64,000 nt of DNA from G016756615 sp035556195. Lineage in GTDB: Bacteria; Pseudomonadota; Alphaproteobacteria; Rhizobiales; Rhizobiaceae. Below the pieces are notes generated by a model. It saw only the letters and a program-made list of their open reading frames with translations. It ran no database searches and had not been told where the DNA came from. Each line of letters begins with the position of its first letter. Within the stretch, counting starts at the first letter, position 1. The stretch spans positions 1 through 64,000 of the forward strand of contig DATMFK010000045.1 in NCBI GenBank assembly GCA_035556195.1, given 5' to 3'. The position numbers and the translations under genes are program-made. Positions 16,056-24,874 of this stretch are shown here, piece after piece.

Positions 16056-16493
16056 ATGGAGGTGGCAGTGCAGCGGCCCGGCGAGAAGGAATGGGAACTC
16101 ACCATCGATCCAGACACCGTACGCCTGTTCATCCTCAAGGCCAAGGCGGTGGGCGCCGCGTTGAACGACGATTATGCGGACGGCAGCGAACACGAGGTCG
16201 AACTCGACGGGGACACCCACGACAGTCATAGCCACGATGGCCTTGCCGAGGAGAAGGAAGAGAATCTTACCGAAGAGGAACTCCGCGAACTGATCGACGA
16301 TCTGAACGTCGATGAGGCAGCGGACTTGGTCGCCCTCGTATGGATCGGCCGCGGCGATTACGATGCCGCCGAGTGGACCGAAGCCGTCAACGAGGCCCGG
16401 CAACGCCGCGGCACGCGCACATCATCCTACCTCCTCGGCCTGCCCCTGCTCGCCGACTATCTGGAGGAAGGGCTGGAAGCGATCGGCGCGTGA
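16056..16493 (+). CDS. DUF3775 family protein
   Basis: About 145 aa, soluble and very acidic (HDSHSHDGLAEEKEENLTEEELRELIDDL). The family is common in alphaproteobacteria and of unknown function; conserved parts are DPDTVRLFILKAK near the N-terminus and LNVDEAADLVALVWIGRGDY in the middle. The start is uncertain: ATG 16056 and GTG codons at 16062 and 16068 are all in frame, and GGAG lies at 16052-16055. Divergent from the DUF486 gene. Confidence 0.75.
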   Translation: MEVAVQRPGEKEWELTIDPDTVRLFILKAKAVGAALNDDYADGSEHEVELDGDTHDSHSHDGLAEEKEENLTEEELRELIDDLNVDEAADLVALVWIGRGDYDAAEWTEAVNEARQRRGTRTSSYLLGLPLLADYLEEGLEAIGA

Positions 16494-16640
16494 CGGACGC
16501 GTCACTCAAAGTGATTCAGCCGCGCCACTCGGGACAACGTCCTGATTTCGTGGTATTTAATGCTGTTTAAGGGCCACGCTTGGTCGGTAACGGGAGGCGA
16601 TACGGCTTCAAATCCGTGACGCCCGTGCCATGTTGCCGCT

Positions 16641-17495
16641 ATGACATTGTTGGCAATCCGGCTGTCGACCGGCCTCTCTTGCATGATCCTCGCATCGGCC
16701 CCCGGGAGCGCCGCTGCGCTTGACCTTCCCGGTCGGGCGCCCAGGCCGGCTCCTTCGCCGCTTGCTCCGACGGAATTACTGCCCCTCCCCTCGCCACCTC
16801 CGCAAGCCGACATTTCGAGGGTCACCGGCGATCGGCCGCCCTTGCCTTCGCCCCGGCCGCCGTCAGGCTCCGAACCGGAGGAGCAGGCCTCGCCCGCCTA
16901 TCCGCCGGCGCGCCACGACGAGACGGACGAGGCACGCCGAGCCGCACCGCCGGTCCCGACAGATGAGCTTGCGTGCCGTGCGCGACTGCGCACGCTTGGC
17001 GTCGATTTCTCCGACCGTGCCCCGATCGACGAAGCGCCCGGCTGTGTCGTCGGCCACCCTCTTGCCGTCGCGTCCCTTGGCCAAGGCATCGATATCGCGC
17101 CGCAAGCCGTACTCAATTGCGCCACGGCCGAGGCAACCGCCCGCTTCCTGGCAGAGATCGTCGTCCCCGCCTCCAAGTCTGTATTCGGCGAAGACCTTGT
17201 CGCCATAAGTCACGGCTCCGCCTTTGTCTGCCGTCCTCGCAATGGCACGACGAAACTCTCTGAGCACGCCTTCGCCAACGCCATCGACATCGGCGGCTTC
17301 AAGCTGGCCAGCGGTCGGATCATCAGCGTCGCGGCGGCGACCGATCCCAAGGAAGCCGACTTTCTTTCCAGGGTGAGGATGGCGGCATGCGGCCCCTTCA
17401 AAACGGTCCTGGGGCCCGGCACGGATCCCGACCATGCGCAACATTTCCATTTCGACCTCGCCAAGCGTCGTAATGGCGGGACCTACTGCCGCTGA
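16641..17495 (+). CDS. Extensin-like family protein (copy 1)
   Basis: 284 aa. An N-terminal signal sequence (about 1-26) and a proline-rich linker (about 30-90) lead to the extensin-like C domain (about 108-284). Conserved marks: ACRARLRTLGV, the GC-V-HPL pair, FVCRPRNGTTKLSEHAFANAIDI with a buried H-A-N-A-x-D metal-like motif, and HFHFD at the end. The domain resembles LAS/M15 peptidases and may act on peptidoglycan, which is not proven. A paralogue follows directly. Confidence 0.85.
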   Translation: MTLLAIRLSTGLSCMILASAPGSAAALDLPGRAPRPAPSPLAPTELLPLPSPPPQADISRVTGDRPPLPSPRPPSGSEPEEQASPAYPPARHDETDEARRAAPPVPTDELACRARLRTLGVDFSDRAPIDEAPGCVVGHPLAVASLGQGIDIAPQAVLNCATAEATARFLAEIVVPASKSVFGEDLVAISHGSAFVCRPRNGTTKLSEHAFANAIDIGGFKLASGRIISVAAATDPKEADFLSRVRMAACGPFKTVLGPGTDPDHAQHFHFDLAKRRNGGTYCR

Positions 17496-17661
17496 ACGGG
17501 AGCCTGGACGGCCTGGATCCGGTCACAGGCGTAAAACCCGCGCTGAGCTTTCCTTTACCCTTCGCCCGTATCGTGACGGCGAACGCGGGTCGGCGATGAC
17601 AGCATCGGCCCGGGAAACCTGGATCGATTTCTGCTGCGCTGGCCTTGCCTCGGAACGCCGA

Positions 17662-18669
17662 ATGTACGGATTCACAAAGACAAAGCGTCGTTTCCGCACC
17701 CGAATAGTCGCGCGGCCCTCGATCGCGAACCGTGCCGCCGACGTCGCATCTCATCGCCCTGGGCTGCGGCGAAAGCCGATCATTCTGAGCTTCGCTATCG
17801 GCGTCATCGCGATGACGGCGTGCAGCACCGATAACGTGCTCTCGCTGCGACCGGAGGTCGATGTCGGGGTAACGACCGCCGGTTTGCCGAGCGGTGTCGC
17901 CGCCATCGCTCCCGCCGCGCCGGTCCCCACCTACCAGAGCCCAGCCCCTCCTCCGGCCCAGTCCGCGCCGCCGCTCGCGGAACCGGTTCCCGTGGAGCCA
18001 GCCATTATCGAGGCCGTGCCCGCTCCGGCCGAGGCGGCCCCAGCCGGCCCGCAACTGGTCGCTTATCCGCGTGTGGGTGACCCGACCCTGGCGCCTCGGA
18101 TGATGCCCGCAGAGCCCAATGTGATGCCGGCGGATGAAGTATCCTGCCGGGCGGAGCTGAAGCGGCTGGGAGTGCGCTATGAGGAACTGCCGCCGATCGA
18201 TGGCGGCGGCCTGTGCGTGATCGACCATCCAGTCAAGGTGTCGGCCATCGGAAGCGTCCAGATAAAACCGGCGGCCACGCTTCGCTGCGAGATGGCGGCA
18301 ACGATCGCGCTCTGGACACGCCGCGAATTGATCCCCAGCGCACGCGCACGCTACTTCTCAGGCGTCAAAACCATCCACCAAGGGTCGAGCTATTCCTGCC
18401 GCCCGATTCGCGGCACCAGGACTGCGTCCGAACATTCCAAGGGCAATGCCCTCGACATCATGCGTATCGAACTCAACAACGGCCGCGACATCGACGTGCG
18501 CAAGCCTGGTTGGTTCGCATTCCGCCAGCGCGGCTTCCTCAATTCGGTGCGCGCCGACGGCTGCGACTATTTCACCACGGTGCTCGGGCCAGGCTATGAC
18601 CACGATCACCGAAACCATTTCCACTTCGACATCAAGGAGCGTCGCAACGGCCATCGGGCCTGCCGGTAG
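17662..18669 (+). CDS. Extensin-like family lipoprotein (copy 2)
   Basis: 335 aa. An N-terminal hydrophobic stretch ends in IAMTAC, a lipobox, so it is probably anchored by Lgt-type processing. A Pro/Ala-rich linker leads to the extensin-like C domain (SCRAELKRLGVRY, YSCRPIRGTRTASEHSKGNALDI, GPGYDHDHRNHFHFDI). The ATG at 17662 leaves an unusually long basic segment before the hydrophobic core; an upstream in-frame ATG at 17596 is possible and the true start is uncertain. The frame stays open back into copy 1. Confidence 0.8.
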   Translation: MYGFTKTKRRFRTRIVARPSIANRAADVASHRPGLRRKPIILSFAIGVIAMTACSTDNVLSLRPEVDVGVTTAGLPSGVAAIAPAAPVPTYQSPAPPPAQSAPPLAEPVPVEPAIIEAVPAPAEAAPAGPQLVAYPRVGDPTLAPRMMPAEPNVMPADEVSCRAELKRLGVRYEELPPIDGGGLCVIDHPVKVSAIGSVQIKPAATLRCEMAATIALWTRRELIPSARARYFSGVKTIHQGSSYSCRPIRGTRTASEHSKGNALDIMRIELNNGRDIDVRKPGWFAFRQRGFLNSVRADGCDYFTTVLGPGYDHDHRNHFHFDIKERRNGHRACR

Positions 18670-18745
18670 GCCGTGACGAAAACCCTACCGGTTACGCGTT
18701 TTTTGCTCTTCATCAAATGGCGGGCGCGATGCTATTGGGATCTCT

Positions 18746-20038
18746 ATGATTTACATAGAAATCGCGACGGTCGTTGTACTCGTCGTCCTGAACGGCCTTC
18801 TCGCAATGTCCGAGCTGGCCATCGTCTCTTCCCGACCGGCCCGGCTGAAAGCCATGATCGAACGCGGGGTCAAGGGGGCGGGTCCCGCCCTGGCGCTTGG
18901 CGAGAATCCTGGCCGTTTCCTCTCGACAGTGCAGATTGGCATCACGCTCGTCGGTGTCCTGTCGGGCGCGTTTTCCGGCGCGACGCTGGGTGAACGGCTG
19001 GCCCGGCTGCTGTCGGAAAACGGCATGAGCGCGGGAGCAGCGAATGCTGTGGGCGTCGGCGTCGTCGTGGCCGTCATCACCTATGTGTCGCTCATCATCG
19101 GCGAGTTGGTACCAAAGCAGCTTGCGCTGAGAAACCCGGAAGGGATCTCCGTGCGCGTGGCGCCCGCCATGACGCTGCTGGCCAAGGTGGCCGCCCCGGT
19201 GGTGTGGCTGCTCGACATTTCCGGCCGCGCCGTCCTTTGGATCATGGGCCAGAGCGAGGAAAGCGGCGAAAAGGTCACCGACGAGGAGATCAAGATGCTT
19301 GTGGCCGAGGCCGAGCATCACGGCACGATCGAGTCCGATGAGCGGCGGATGATTGCCGGCGTCATGCGCCTCGGCGACCGCGCCGTGCGTGGCGTGATGA
19401 CGCCCCGTACCGAAGTGGACTGGATCAACCTGCAGGCGGACGAGGCGACAACCCGCAAGCTTCTCATGGAGACGCCGCACTCCCGCCTGCCTGCCGGCGA
19501 AGGCAGCGTCGACGCCATGGTCGGCGTCGTGCAGTCGCGCGAAGTGCTCGCCGCCCTCCTCGCTGGCCAACCTTTCGATCCGCGACGCCATCTGCGACCC
19601 GCTCCCATCGTGCACGATCAGGCCGACGCCCTCGACGTGCTGGCGACCCTGAAGGATTCGGACGTGCCGATGGCGCTGGTTCATGACGAGTATGGTCATT
19701 TCGAAGGCATCGTCTCGCCGGCCGACATATTGGAAGCCATCACGGGCGTATTTCGCTCCGATCTCGACGAGGACGATCAGCTCGTCGTGCAGCGAGAGGA
19801 CGGCTCATGGCTGCTCGCCGGCTACATGCAGGCGGACGAAATGGCCGATCAGCTCGGAATCGAGCTCCCGGAGAACCGGGATTACGAGACCGTTGCCGGC
19901 TACATCCTCTCCCATTTGCACCACCTTCCCGTCACGGGCGAGTCCGTCGAGGCTCAGGGTTGGCGCTTCGAGGTCGTCGATCTCGACGGTCGCCGCATCG
20001 ACAAGGTGATAGCCTCGAAACTGCCGGCCGCCCAATAG
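18746..20038 (+). CDS. CNNM/CBS-domain ion transporter or hemolysin-like protein (CorC/TlyC type)
   Basis: 430 aa. N-terminal CNNM (DUF21) membrane domain with helices near 4-24, 62-85, 97-118 and 128-150, including NGLLAMSELAIVSSRPARL; a CBS pair (about 205-335, VMTPRTEVDWI and ALVHDEYGHFEGIVSPADILEAI); then a CorC_HlyC domain (about 345-428). Relatives take part in Mg2+/Co2+ handling, though the older name hemolysin persists. Ends 140 bp before a converging FMN reductase. Confidence 0.9.
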   Translation: MIYIEIATVVVLVVLNGLLAMSELAIVSSRPARLKAMIERGVKGAGPALALGENPGRFLSTVQIGITLVGVLSGAFSGATLGERLARLLSENGMSAGAANAVGVGVVVAVITYVSLIIGELVPKQLALRNPEGISVRVAPAMTLLAKVAAPVVWLLDISGRAVLWIMGQSEESGEKVTDEEIKMLVAEAEHHGTIESDERRMIAGVMRLGDRAVRGVMTPRTEVDWINLQADEATTRKLLMETPHSRLPAGEGSVDAMVGVVQSREVLAALLAGQPFDPRRHLRPAPIVHDQADALDVLATLKDSDVPMALVHDEYGHFEGIVSPADILEAITGVFRSDLDEDDQLVVQREDGSWLLAGYMQADEMADQLGIELPENRDYETVAGYILSHLHHLPVTGESVEAQGWRFEVVDLDGRRIDKVIASKLPAAQ

Positions 20039-20101
20039 CGCGCGGCGCGTCCTTTCGAGCGGGGCGCTCCGGAGGTGCGCTCGCAAGCGGCTCGAAACGC
20101 G

Positions 20102-20126
20102 AAGGGCAGCGCATCGCGCTGCCCTT
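20102..20126. terminator. Perfect hairpin between converging genes
   Basis: AAGGGCAGCGC and GCGCTGCCCTT pair over 11 bp around a three-base loop (ATC), between the CNNM stop and the FMN reductase stop. Very stable and symmetrical, so it can act in both directions; no T-run. Confidence 0.6.
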
Positions 20127-20177
20127 GCCGACAATCACTCCGCGGGTGGGAGGCCCCGCAGCGAGTTATTGAACCGT

Positions 20178-20780
20178 TCAGGCCGCCTTGGCGTCCGCGG
20201 CAGCGGCATCCTCGTTCCGGGCCTTCTTGAGCGCCTTGGCAAACCAGGAAAGCTGATCGAGCATCTCGGTCCCGGCAGCGTTCAGATGGTCGAACTCAGC
20301 GATGTTCTGGCCACCTTTGATCGCCGAATAGTCTGCCCAGACGATGTGCACGGCGGTCCTGACCGGCGCCATCTGGAGCTCGATAGCGTTGAGACGGAGC
20401 TGCTCGACCGCGCGGGCGCCACCCACGCCACCGTAACCGACGAAGCCTGCCGGCTTCTTGTTCCACTCGGTGTAGGCGTAGTCGAGCGCATTCTTGAGGA
20501 CAGCCGTCGGGCCATGCGTATATTCCGCGGCCACGAAGATGAAACCGTCGAATTCGTCGACCTTCTTCTGCCACTTCTGAGCGACCGCGTTCTGGGACGG
20601 GGCCCACAGGGACGACGCGACCTCGTCGAAGAAGGGCAGCGGATAGTCGCGCAGGTCCACGACCTCCACATCGAGATCACCGCGCTTGGCCGCGAGATCG
20701 GCGATCCACTTGCCGGGCACATCGGCGAATCGAGCTTCGCGCGTCGAGCCGAGCACCACCGCGATCCTAGGCTTGGACAT
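20178..20780 (-). CDS. NADPH-dependent FMN reductase
   Basis: 200 aa flavodoxin-fold enzyme. The FMN loop VLGSTREARFADVPG and the EYTHGPTAVLKNALDYAYTEWNKKP segment are typical of the ArsH/chromate-quinone reductase type. It likely reduces quinones or flavins in the cytoplasm. ATG at 20780 follows AAAGGAG. The Ala/Asp-rich C-terminus is variable. It is divergent from an HxlR regulator across 85 bp, a frequent pairing in which the redox-sensing regulator represses the reductase. Confidence 0.92.
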   Translation of the reverse strand: MSKPRIAVVLGSTREARFADVPGKWIADLAAKRGDLDVEVVDLRDYPLPFFDEVASSLWAPSQNAVAQKWQKKVDEFDGFIFVAAEYTHGPTAVLKNALDYAYTEWNKKPAGFVGYGGVGGARAVEQLRLNAIELQMAPVRTAVHIVWADYSAIKGGQNIAEFDHLNAAGTEMLDQLSWFAKALKKARNEDAAAADAKAA

Positions 20781-20801
20781 TTTCTTCTCCTTTCAGAATC
20801 T

Positions 20802-20818
20802 GGTATCCTTTGGAAACC
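20802..20818. promoter_or_regulatory. Candidate HxlR operator between reductase and regulator
   Basis: GGTATCC-TTT-GGAAACC is an inverted repeat with seven-base arms (six of seven match) and lies in the 85-bp divergent gap. Its size fits an HxlR dimer. It sits 22 bases upstream of the reductase ATG, so binding would block that gene; the regulator start is 48 bases away. Confidence 0.5.
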
Positions 20819-20865
20819 GGCTCTATCTAGGTGACTATTGCCGCAGTGCACAAGGAGGCACTTTT

Positions 20866-21237
20866 TTGAAACCAAGGCACCCGCATCACAGTGAAGACTG
20901 CCGCGCCGTCAGCGAAATCCTTCAGCGCGTGGGCGACAAATGGACGGTCCTTGTCGTCGGCAAGCTCGGAGACGGTCCGATGCGTTTCAGCGAGTTGCGC
21001 CACGCCGTCGGCGGCATCTCGCAGAAGATGCTCACCGCGACCTTGCGCGGCCTGGAACGTGATGGATTCATTACAAGAACTGTCTTTCCGACCATTCCGC
21101 CGCGTGTCGACTACGAACTCACCGATCTCGGTCGCGAGTTGCTCGTACCGGTCAACGCGCTCGGGGAATGGGCGCGCCTGAACACGGCCCGGGTCAGGGA
21201 AGCGCGTATGCGTTTCGATCTCGCACGAGCCGCGTAG
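20866..21237 (+). CDS. HxlR-family winged-helix regulator
   Basis: 123 aa. The DNA-binding domain (about 12-105) shows AVSEILQRVGDKWTVLVVGKL, FSELRHAVGGISQKMLTATLRGLERDG and PRVDYELTDLG. The Cys at residue 12 (SEDCRAV) matches the N-terminal redox or electrophile-sensing Cys of YodB/QorR-like members. The start is a TTG at 20866, seven bases after a perfect AGGAGG; no suitable ATG exists. Divergent from the FMN reductase it probably controls. Confidence 0.9.
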   Translation: MKPRHPHHSEDCRAVSEILQRVGDKWTVLVVGKLGDGPMRFSELRHAVGGISQKMLTATLRGLERDGFITRTVFPTIPPRVDYELTDLGRELLVPVNALGEWARLNTARVREARMRFDLARAA

Positions 21238-21257
21238 TCACTTCCGAAACGGTCTGT

Positions 21258-21650
21258 TCACGTCTCGGGAACGGGCGTCGGCTTGCCGCTTGCGTCGAGC
21301 CGCACCATGACGAAGTCGGCGTCGGTGACCTTCTCCATCAGGTCCGAAAGGTAACGCTGCGCCCAGGCCTCGACCTTGAGCACCATCGAGGTCCGCCCGA
21401 TCCGCTCGATATGGGTGTAGATGCAGAGCGTGTCACCGATCTTCATCGGCTTGGCGAACGACATCTCCTTCACGGCAGCTGTGACCACCCTGCCCTTCGC
21501 CCGCTCGGCGGCTCGGATGCCGCATGCCAGATCCATCTGGGCCATGACCCAGCCACCGAATATGTCGCCCGCGGCATTGGCATCGGCCGGCATGGCGAGC
21601 GTCCGCAATGTCAATTCGCCAACCGGCTTTTCCGTCTCCGCAACTGCCAT
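21258..21650 (-). CDS. Acyl-CoA thioesterase, YciA type
   Basis: 130 aa single hotdog domain. Marks: LAMPADANAAGDIFGGWVM with the catalytic Asp, RVVTAAVKEMSFAKPMKIGD, and YTHIERIGRTSM. YciA proteins hydrolyse a broad range of acyl-CoAs. ATG at 21650 follows GAGGG. It converges with the HxlR gene at 20 bp. Not linked in function to its neighbours by any visible sign. Confidence 0.92.
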   Translation of the reverse strand: MAVAETEKPVGELTLRTLAMPADANAAGDIFGGWVMAQMDLACGIRAAERAKGRVVTAAVKEMSFAKPMKIGDTLCIYTHIERIGRTSMVLKVEAWAQRYLSDLMEKVTDADFVMVRLDASGKPTPVPET

Positions 21651-21841
21651 AATGCCCTCGCTCTGTTTGCCCGGTTCGTAAGGCGGACCTGCCGGCCCGT
21701 CAACGCGCCTTCGCCGAACCGGCCATGAGAGAGCTCGGCCGGTCGCTTTTTTCACAAGCCATGCCGTAAGGCCGACCTGTGCGTTGAAAGCGCCGGACTA
21801 GGCTTGGCCGCTTCATTGTTTCGGCCGGGCGTTGAACGACA

Positions 21842-23464
21842 TTGTCCACGAAGATCTTCGACTTCATCGTCGTCGGTTCCGGCTCCGCCGGCTCGGTGGT
21901 CGCCGAGCGTCTTTCGGCGGGCGGCCGCTTCTCGGTGCTGATTTTGGAGGCGGGCGGCTCGGATCGCCGCTTCTTCGTGCAGATGCCGCTCGGCTACGGC
22001 AAGACCTTCTTCGATCCGGCTGTGAACTGGAACTACAAGACCGAGCCCGATCCAGGCCTTGCCGGCAATGCCGACCACTGGCCGCGCGGCAAGCTGCTCG
22101 GCGGCTCGAGCTCCATCAACGCCATGGTCTGGATCAGGGGGCAGCGCGAGGATTTCGACTGCTGGCGCGACGCAGGCAATCCCGGCTGGGGGTTCGACGA
22201 TATGCTACCGGCCTTCAAGGCGATCGAGGACAACGAGGCCGGCGCCGACGTCTGGCGTGGCCGCGGCGGTCCCGTCCATGTCACCGACAACAGGCCCAAC
22301 GTACATCCGCTCTGCCAGCGCTTCCTCGCGGCCGGCAAGGAGCTCGGGCTGCCCTTGAACTCCGATTTCAACGGGGCGGAGCAGGACGGCGTCGGTATCT
22401 ATCAGATCACCACGAAAGCCGGCCGGCGCATGTCCGCCGCCCGCGCCTTCCTGCGCCCCGCAATGAGGCGGCCGAACGTTCGCATCGAGACCAGGGCTCT
22501 GGCCACCCGCATCCGCTTCGAAGGGAGCCGCGCGGTCGGCATCGACTATTGCAAGGATGGGCGCTTCTTTACGGCCGTCGCGGGCCGCGAGGTCGTGGTT
22601 TGCGCCGGCTCCGTCAACACGCCGCAATTGCTGCAGCTCTCCGGCATCGGGCCCGCTGCCCTGTTAAGGGAGCTTGGGATTCCGGTCGTTCACGCAAACG
22701 ACCACGTCGGCGCCAATCTCCAGGATCACCTGGGCATCAACTACACTTACAAGGCCACGGTGCCGACGCTGAACCAGATCCTGCGCCCATGGTGGGGCAA
22801 GATGCTGGTGGGCGCGCAATATCTTCTGCTGCGAAAAGGCCCCCTGTCCATGAGCATGAACCAGGGTGGCGGCTTCTTTCGCACCGATCCCGGGCGACAG
22901 CGGGCCAATATGCAGCTCTATTTCCAGGCATTCTCGACAGTCATTCCGAGGGTCGGCGAGCGACCGATCCTGACACCCGACCCCTGGCCGGGCTTCTCGA
23001 TCGGCCTGTCCAACTGCCGTCCGACCAGCCGTGGCTCGATCACGATCCGCTCCAGCGATCCCTTCGCCTATCCGAAGATCGTCGCCAACGCCTTCTCGAC
23101 CGACGAGGATGTCGCCGAGATGCTGGATGCCGTGAAGTTCCTGCGCAGGATGGCCGCGACCAGGGCGCTGTCGGAGGTCATCGCCGAAGAGGTGCTGCCC
23201 GGCGCAGCCTGCCGCACGGACGAAGAGCTGATCCTCGATTTCCGCAGGCGTTGCGGCACCGTCTACCATCCCGTCTCGACCTGCCGCATGGGCCCGGATC
23301 CGAAGGCTGCGGTCGTGGACCCTCGACTGCGGGTGCATGGCGTGTCCGGCCTGCGCATCGTCGACGCGTCGATCTTTCCCGGCAACATCACCGGCAACAC
23401 CAATGCCGCGACGATGGCGACCGGCTGGAAGGGCGCGGATCTCATCCTCGCGGACCATCGATAA
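21842..23464 (+). CDS. GMC-family FAD-dependent oxidoreductase (choline dehydrogenase-like)
   Basis: 540 aa. N-terminal FAD fold DFIVVGSGSAGSVVAERLS, signature GGSSSINAMVWIRG, and the C-terminal active site with GTVYHPVSTCRMG and GNTNAATMATGWKGADLI (catalytic His and Asn). It oxidises alcohols, polyols or sugars. The start is TTG at 21842, giving MSTKIFDFIVVG; the ribosome site is poor. An enolase-superfamily dehydratase begins 13 bp after the stop, so a polyol or sugar-acid pathway is a fair guess; the exact substrate is unknown. Confidence 0.92.
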   Translation: MSTKIFDFIVVGSGSAGSVVAERLSAGGRFSVLILEAGGSDRRFFVQMPLGYGKTFFDPAVNWNYKTEPDPGLAGNADHWPRGKLLGGSSSINAMVWIRGQREDFDCWRDAGNPGWGFDDMLPAFKAIEDNEAGADVWRGRGGPVHVTDNRPNVHPLCQRFLAAGKELGLPLNSDFNGAEQDGVGIYQITTKAGRRMSAARAFLRPAMRRPNVRIETRALATRIRFEGSRAVGIDYCKDGRFFTAVAGREVVVCAGSVNTPQLLQLSGIGPAALLRELGIPVVHANDHVGANLQDHLGINYTYKATVPTLNQILRPWWGKMLVGAQYLLLRKGPLSMSMNQGGGFFRTDPGRQRANMQLYFQAFSTVIPRVGERPILTPDPWPGFSIGLSNCRPTSRGSITIRSSDPFAYPKIVANAFSTDEDVAEMLDAVKFLRRMAATRALSEVIAEEVLPGAACRTDEELILDFRRRCGTVYHPVSTCRMGPDPKAAVVDPRLRVHGVSGLRIVDASIFPGNITGNTNAATMATGWKGADLILADHR

Positions 23465-23477
23465 GGGAGAGGCCCTC

Positions 23478-24695
23478 ATGAAGATCGCGGACGTCAAGAC
23501 CTTCGTCGTCGGCAACCCGCCGCCCGGAATCGGCGGCCGCTACTTCATCTTCGTCAAGCTCGTCACCGATGGCGGCGTGGTGGGTTACGGGGAGGCCTAC
23601 AACGCCACCTTCGGACCCCATCTGACGGCGAAGATGATCGAGGACTGCGCAGAACGCTATCTGGTCGGCCTGGACCCGCACGATATCGAGACCTTCTTCC
23701 GGCGGGCCTATTCCTCGGGCTTCACGCAAAGGCCCGACGTTTCGATGATGGGCTGCGTCTCGGCGCTGGAGATGGCCTGTTGGGACATCATCGGCAAGGA
23801 GGCGGGCAAGCCGGTCTACAAGCTGCTCGGCGGCCGGGTGCACGAGGCGCTGCGGACCTATACCTATCTTTATCCCCACACGGGCAGCGCCTTCCCCAGC
23901 GAGGTCGAGGATCCCGAGCGGAACGTCTACAACGACCCGGAGCTCGCGGCCGAGTGTGCGGCACACTATGTCGCCCAGGGTTTCAACGCGGTGAAGCTCG
24001 ACCCGGCCGGGCCCTACACCGCTTTCGACGGCCACCAGCCGCGGCTCGTCGACATCGATCTATCCGTTCGCATGGTGAAGGCGATCCGGGAAGCTGTGGG
24101 AAACAAGGCCGACATATTGTTCGGCACGCATGGCCAGTTCACGGCGTCGGGCGCCTTGCGGATGGCGCGAGCCGTGGAGCCGTACGATCCTCTCTGGTTC
24201 GAGGAACCTGTCCCACCGGACGTGCCAGAGGTGATGGCGCAGGTGGCGCGCGGCACCTCGATTCCCATCGCGACGGGGGAGCGGCTGACGACGAAATGGG
24301 AGTTCGCTCGTGTCATCGCAACCGGCGCAGCGTCAATCCTGCAGCCCGATCTTGGACGATCCGGAGGCATCCTCGAAACCAAGAAGATCGCGGCCATGGC
24401 GGAGGCGCACCACATCCAAGTGGCCCCCCATTGCTATTGCGGGCCGATCGTCGGATCGGCCAACATTCAGCTCGCCGTCACGCTTCCCAACTTCCTGATC
24501 CTGGAATCGCTGAAGCAATGGGACGGCTTCCACGAGAAACTCTTAAAGAAGAAGATCACCTGGGAGAATGGCAACGTCATTCCCTCGAAGGAGCCCGGAC
24601 TTGGCGTCGAACTCGACGAGGCCGTCTGCGAGGCTCATCCCTGGGATGGGAAGTCGCTGCATCTGGAGATGACCCAGAATCCGCTCTTCCCCTGA
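23478..24695 (+). CDS. Mandelate racemase/enolase-superfamily protein, probable sugar-acid dehydratase
   Basis: 405 aa. N-terminal capping domain (about 1-125), then the TIM barrel. Visible catalytic points: KLDPAG (K174), THGQ (H218), EEP (E242/E243), TGERL (E269), D291 and H318, the layout of acid-sugar dehydratases in the mandelate-racemase group. In the usual barrel the first metal ligand is an Asp two residues before the H218-equivalent; here that position is Gly (LFGTHGQ). The C-terminal KITWENGNV and PGLGVELDEA are typical. ATG 23478 follows GGGAGAGG. Probably co-transcribed with the GMC gene. Confidence 0.85.
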   Translation: MKIADVKTFVVGNPPPGIGGRYFIFVKLVTDGGVVGYGEAYNATFGPHLTAKMIEDCAERYLVGLDPHDIETFFRRAYSSGFTQRPDVSMMGCVSALEMACWDIIGKEAGKPVYKLLGGRVHEALRTYTYLYPHTGSAFPSEVEDPERNVYNDPELAAECAAHYVAQGFNAVKLDPAGPYTAFDGHQPRLVDIDLSVRMVKAIREAVGNKADILFGTHGQFTASGALRMARAVEPYDPLWFEEPVPPDVPEVMAQVARGTSIPIATGERLTTKWEFARVIATGAASILQPDLGRSGGILETKKIAAMAEAHHIQVAPHCYCGPIVGSANIQLAVTLPNFLILESLKQWDGFHEKLLKKKITWENGNVIPSKEPGLGVELDEAVCEAHPWDGKSLHLEMTQNPLFP

Positions 24696-24874
24696 GATTT
24701 CCATGCCGAAACAGCGGGTTGCGCAGACATCCGGAATCAACTTGGGAGCCGCTCGAATCGCTACTGGTCAACGCAGCTCCCGCGGAGGAAAAACCTGGTA
24801 GCGGGTCGTCTTGCGCCAAAACTGGCGCATCAAGTCGACGCACTTCACAAATTGTCCATCATTCCGCATCTACA

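Noticed and set aside
16571..16627. tRNA-like stretch with a TTGGTCGGTAA and a TTCAAAT loop
   Set aside because: T-stem closing pair would be C-C and no acceptor or anticodon stem forms; a coincidence in the extensin promoter region.
21832..23481. Alternative plus-strand frame overlapping the GMC gene
   Set aside because: Product is Arg/Gly-rich low-complexity; the frame with FAD and active-site motifs is the true one.
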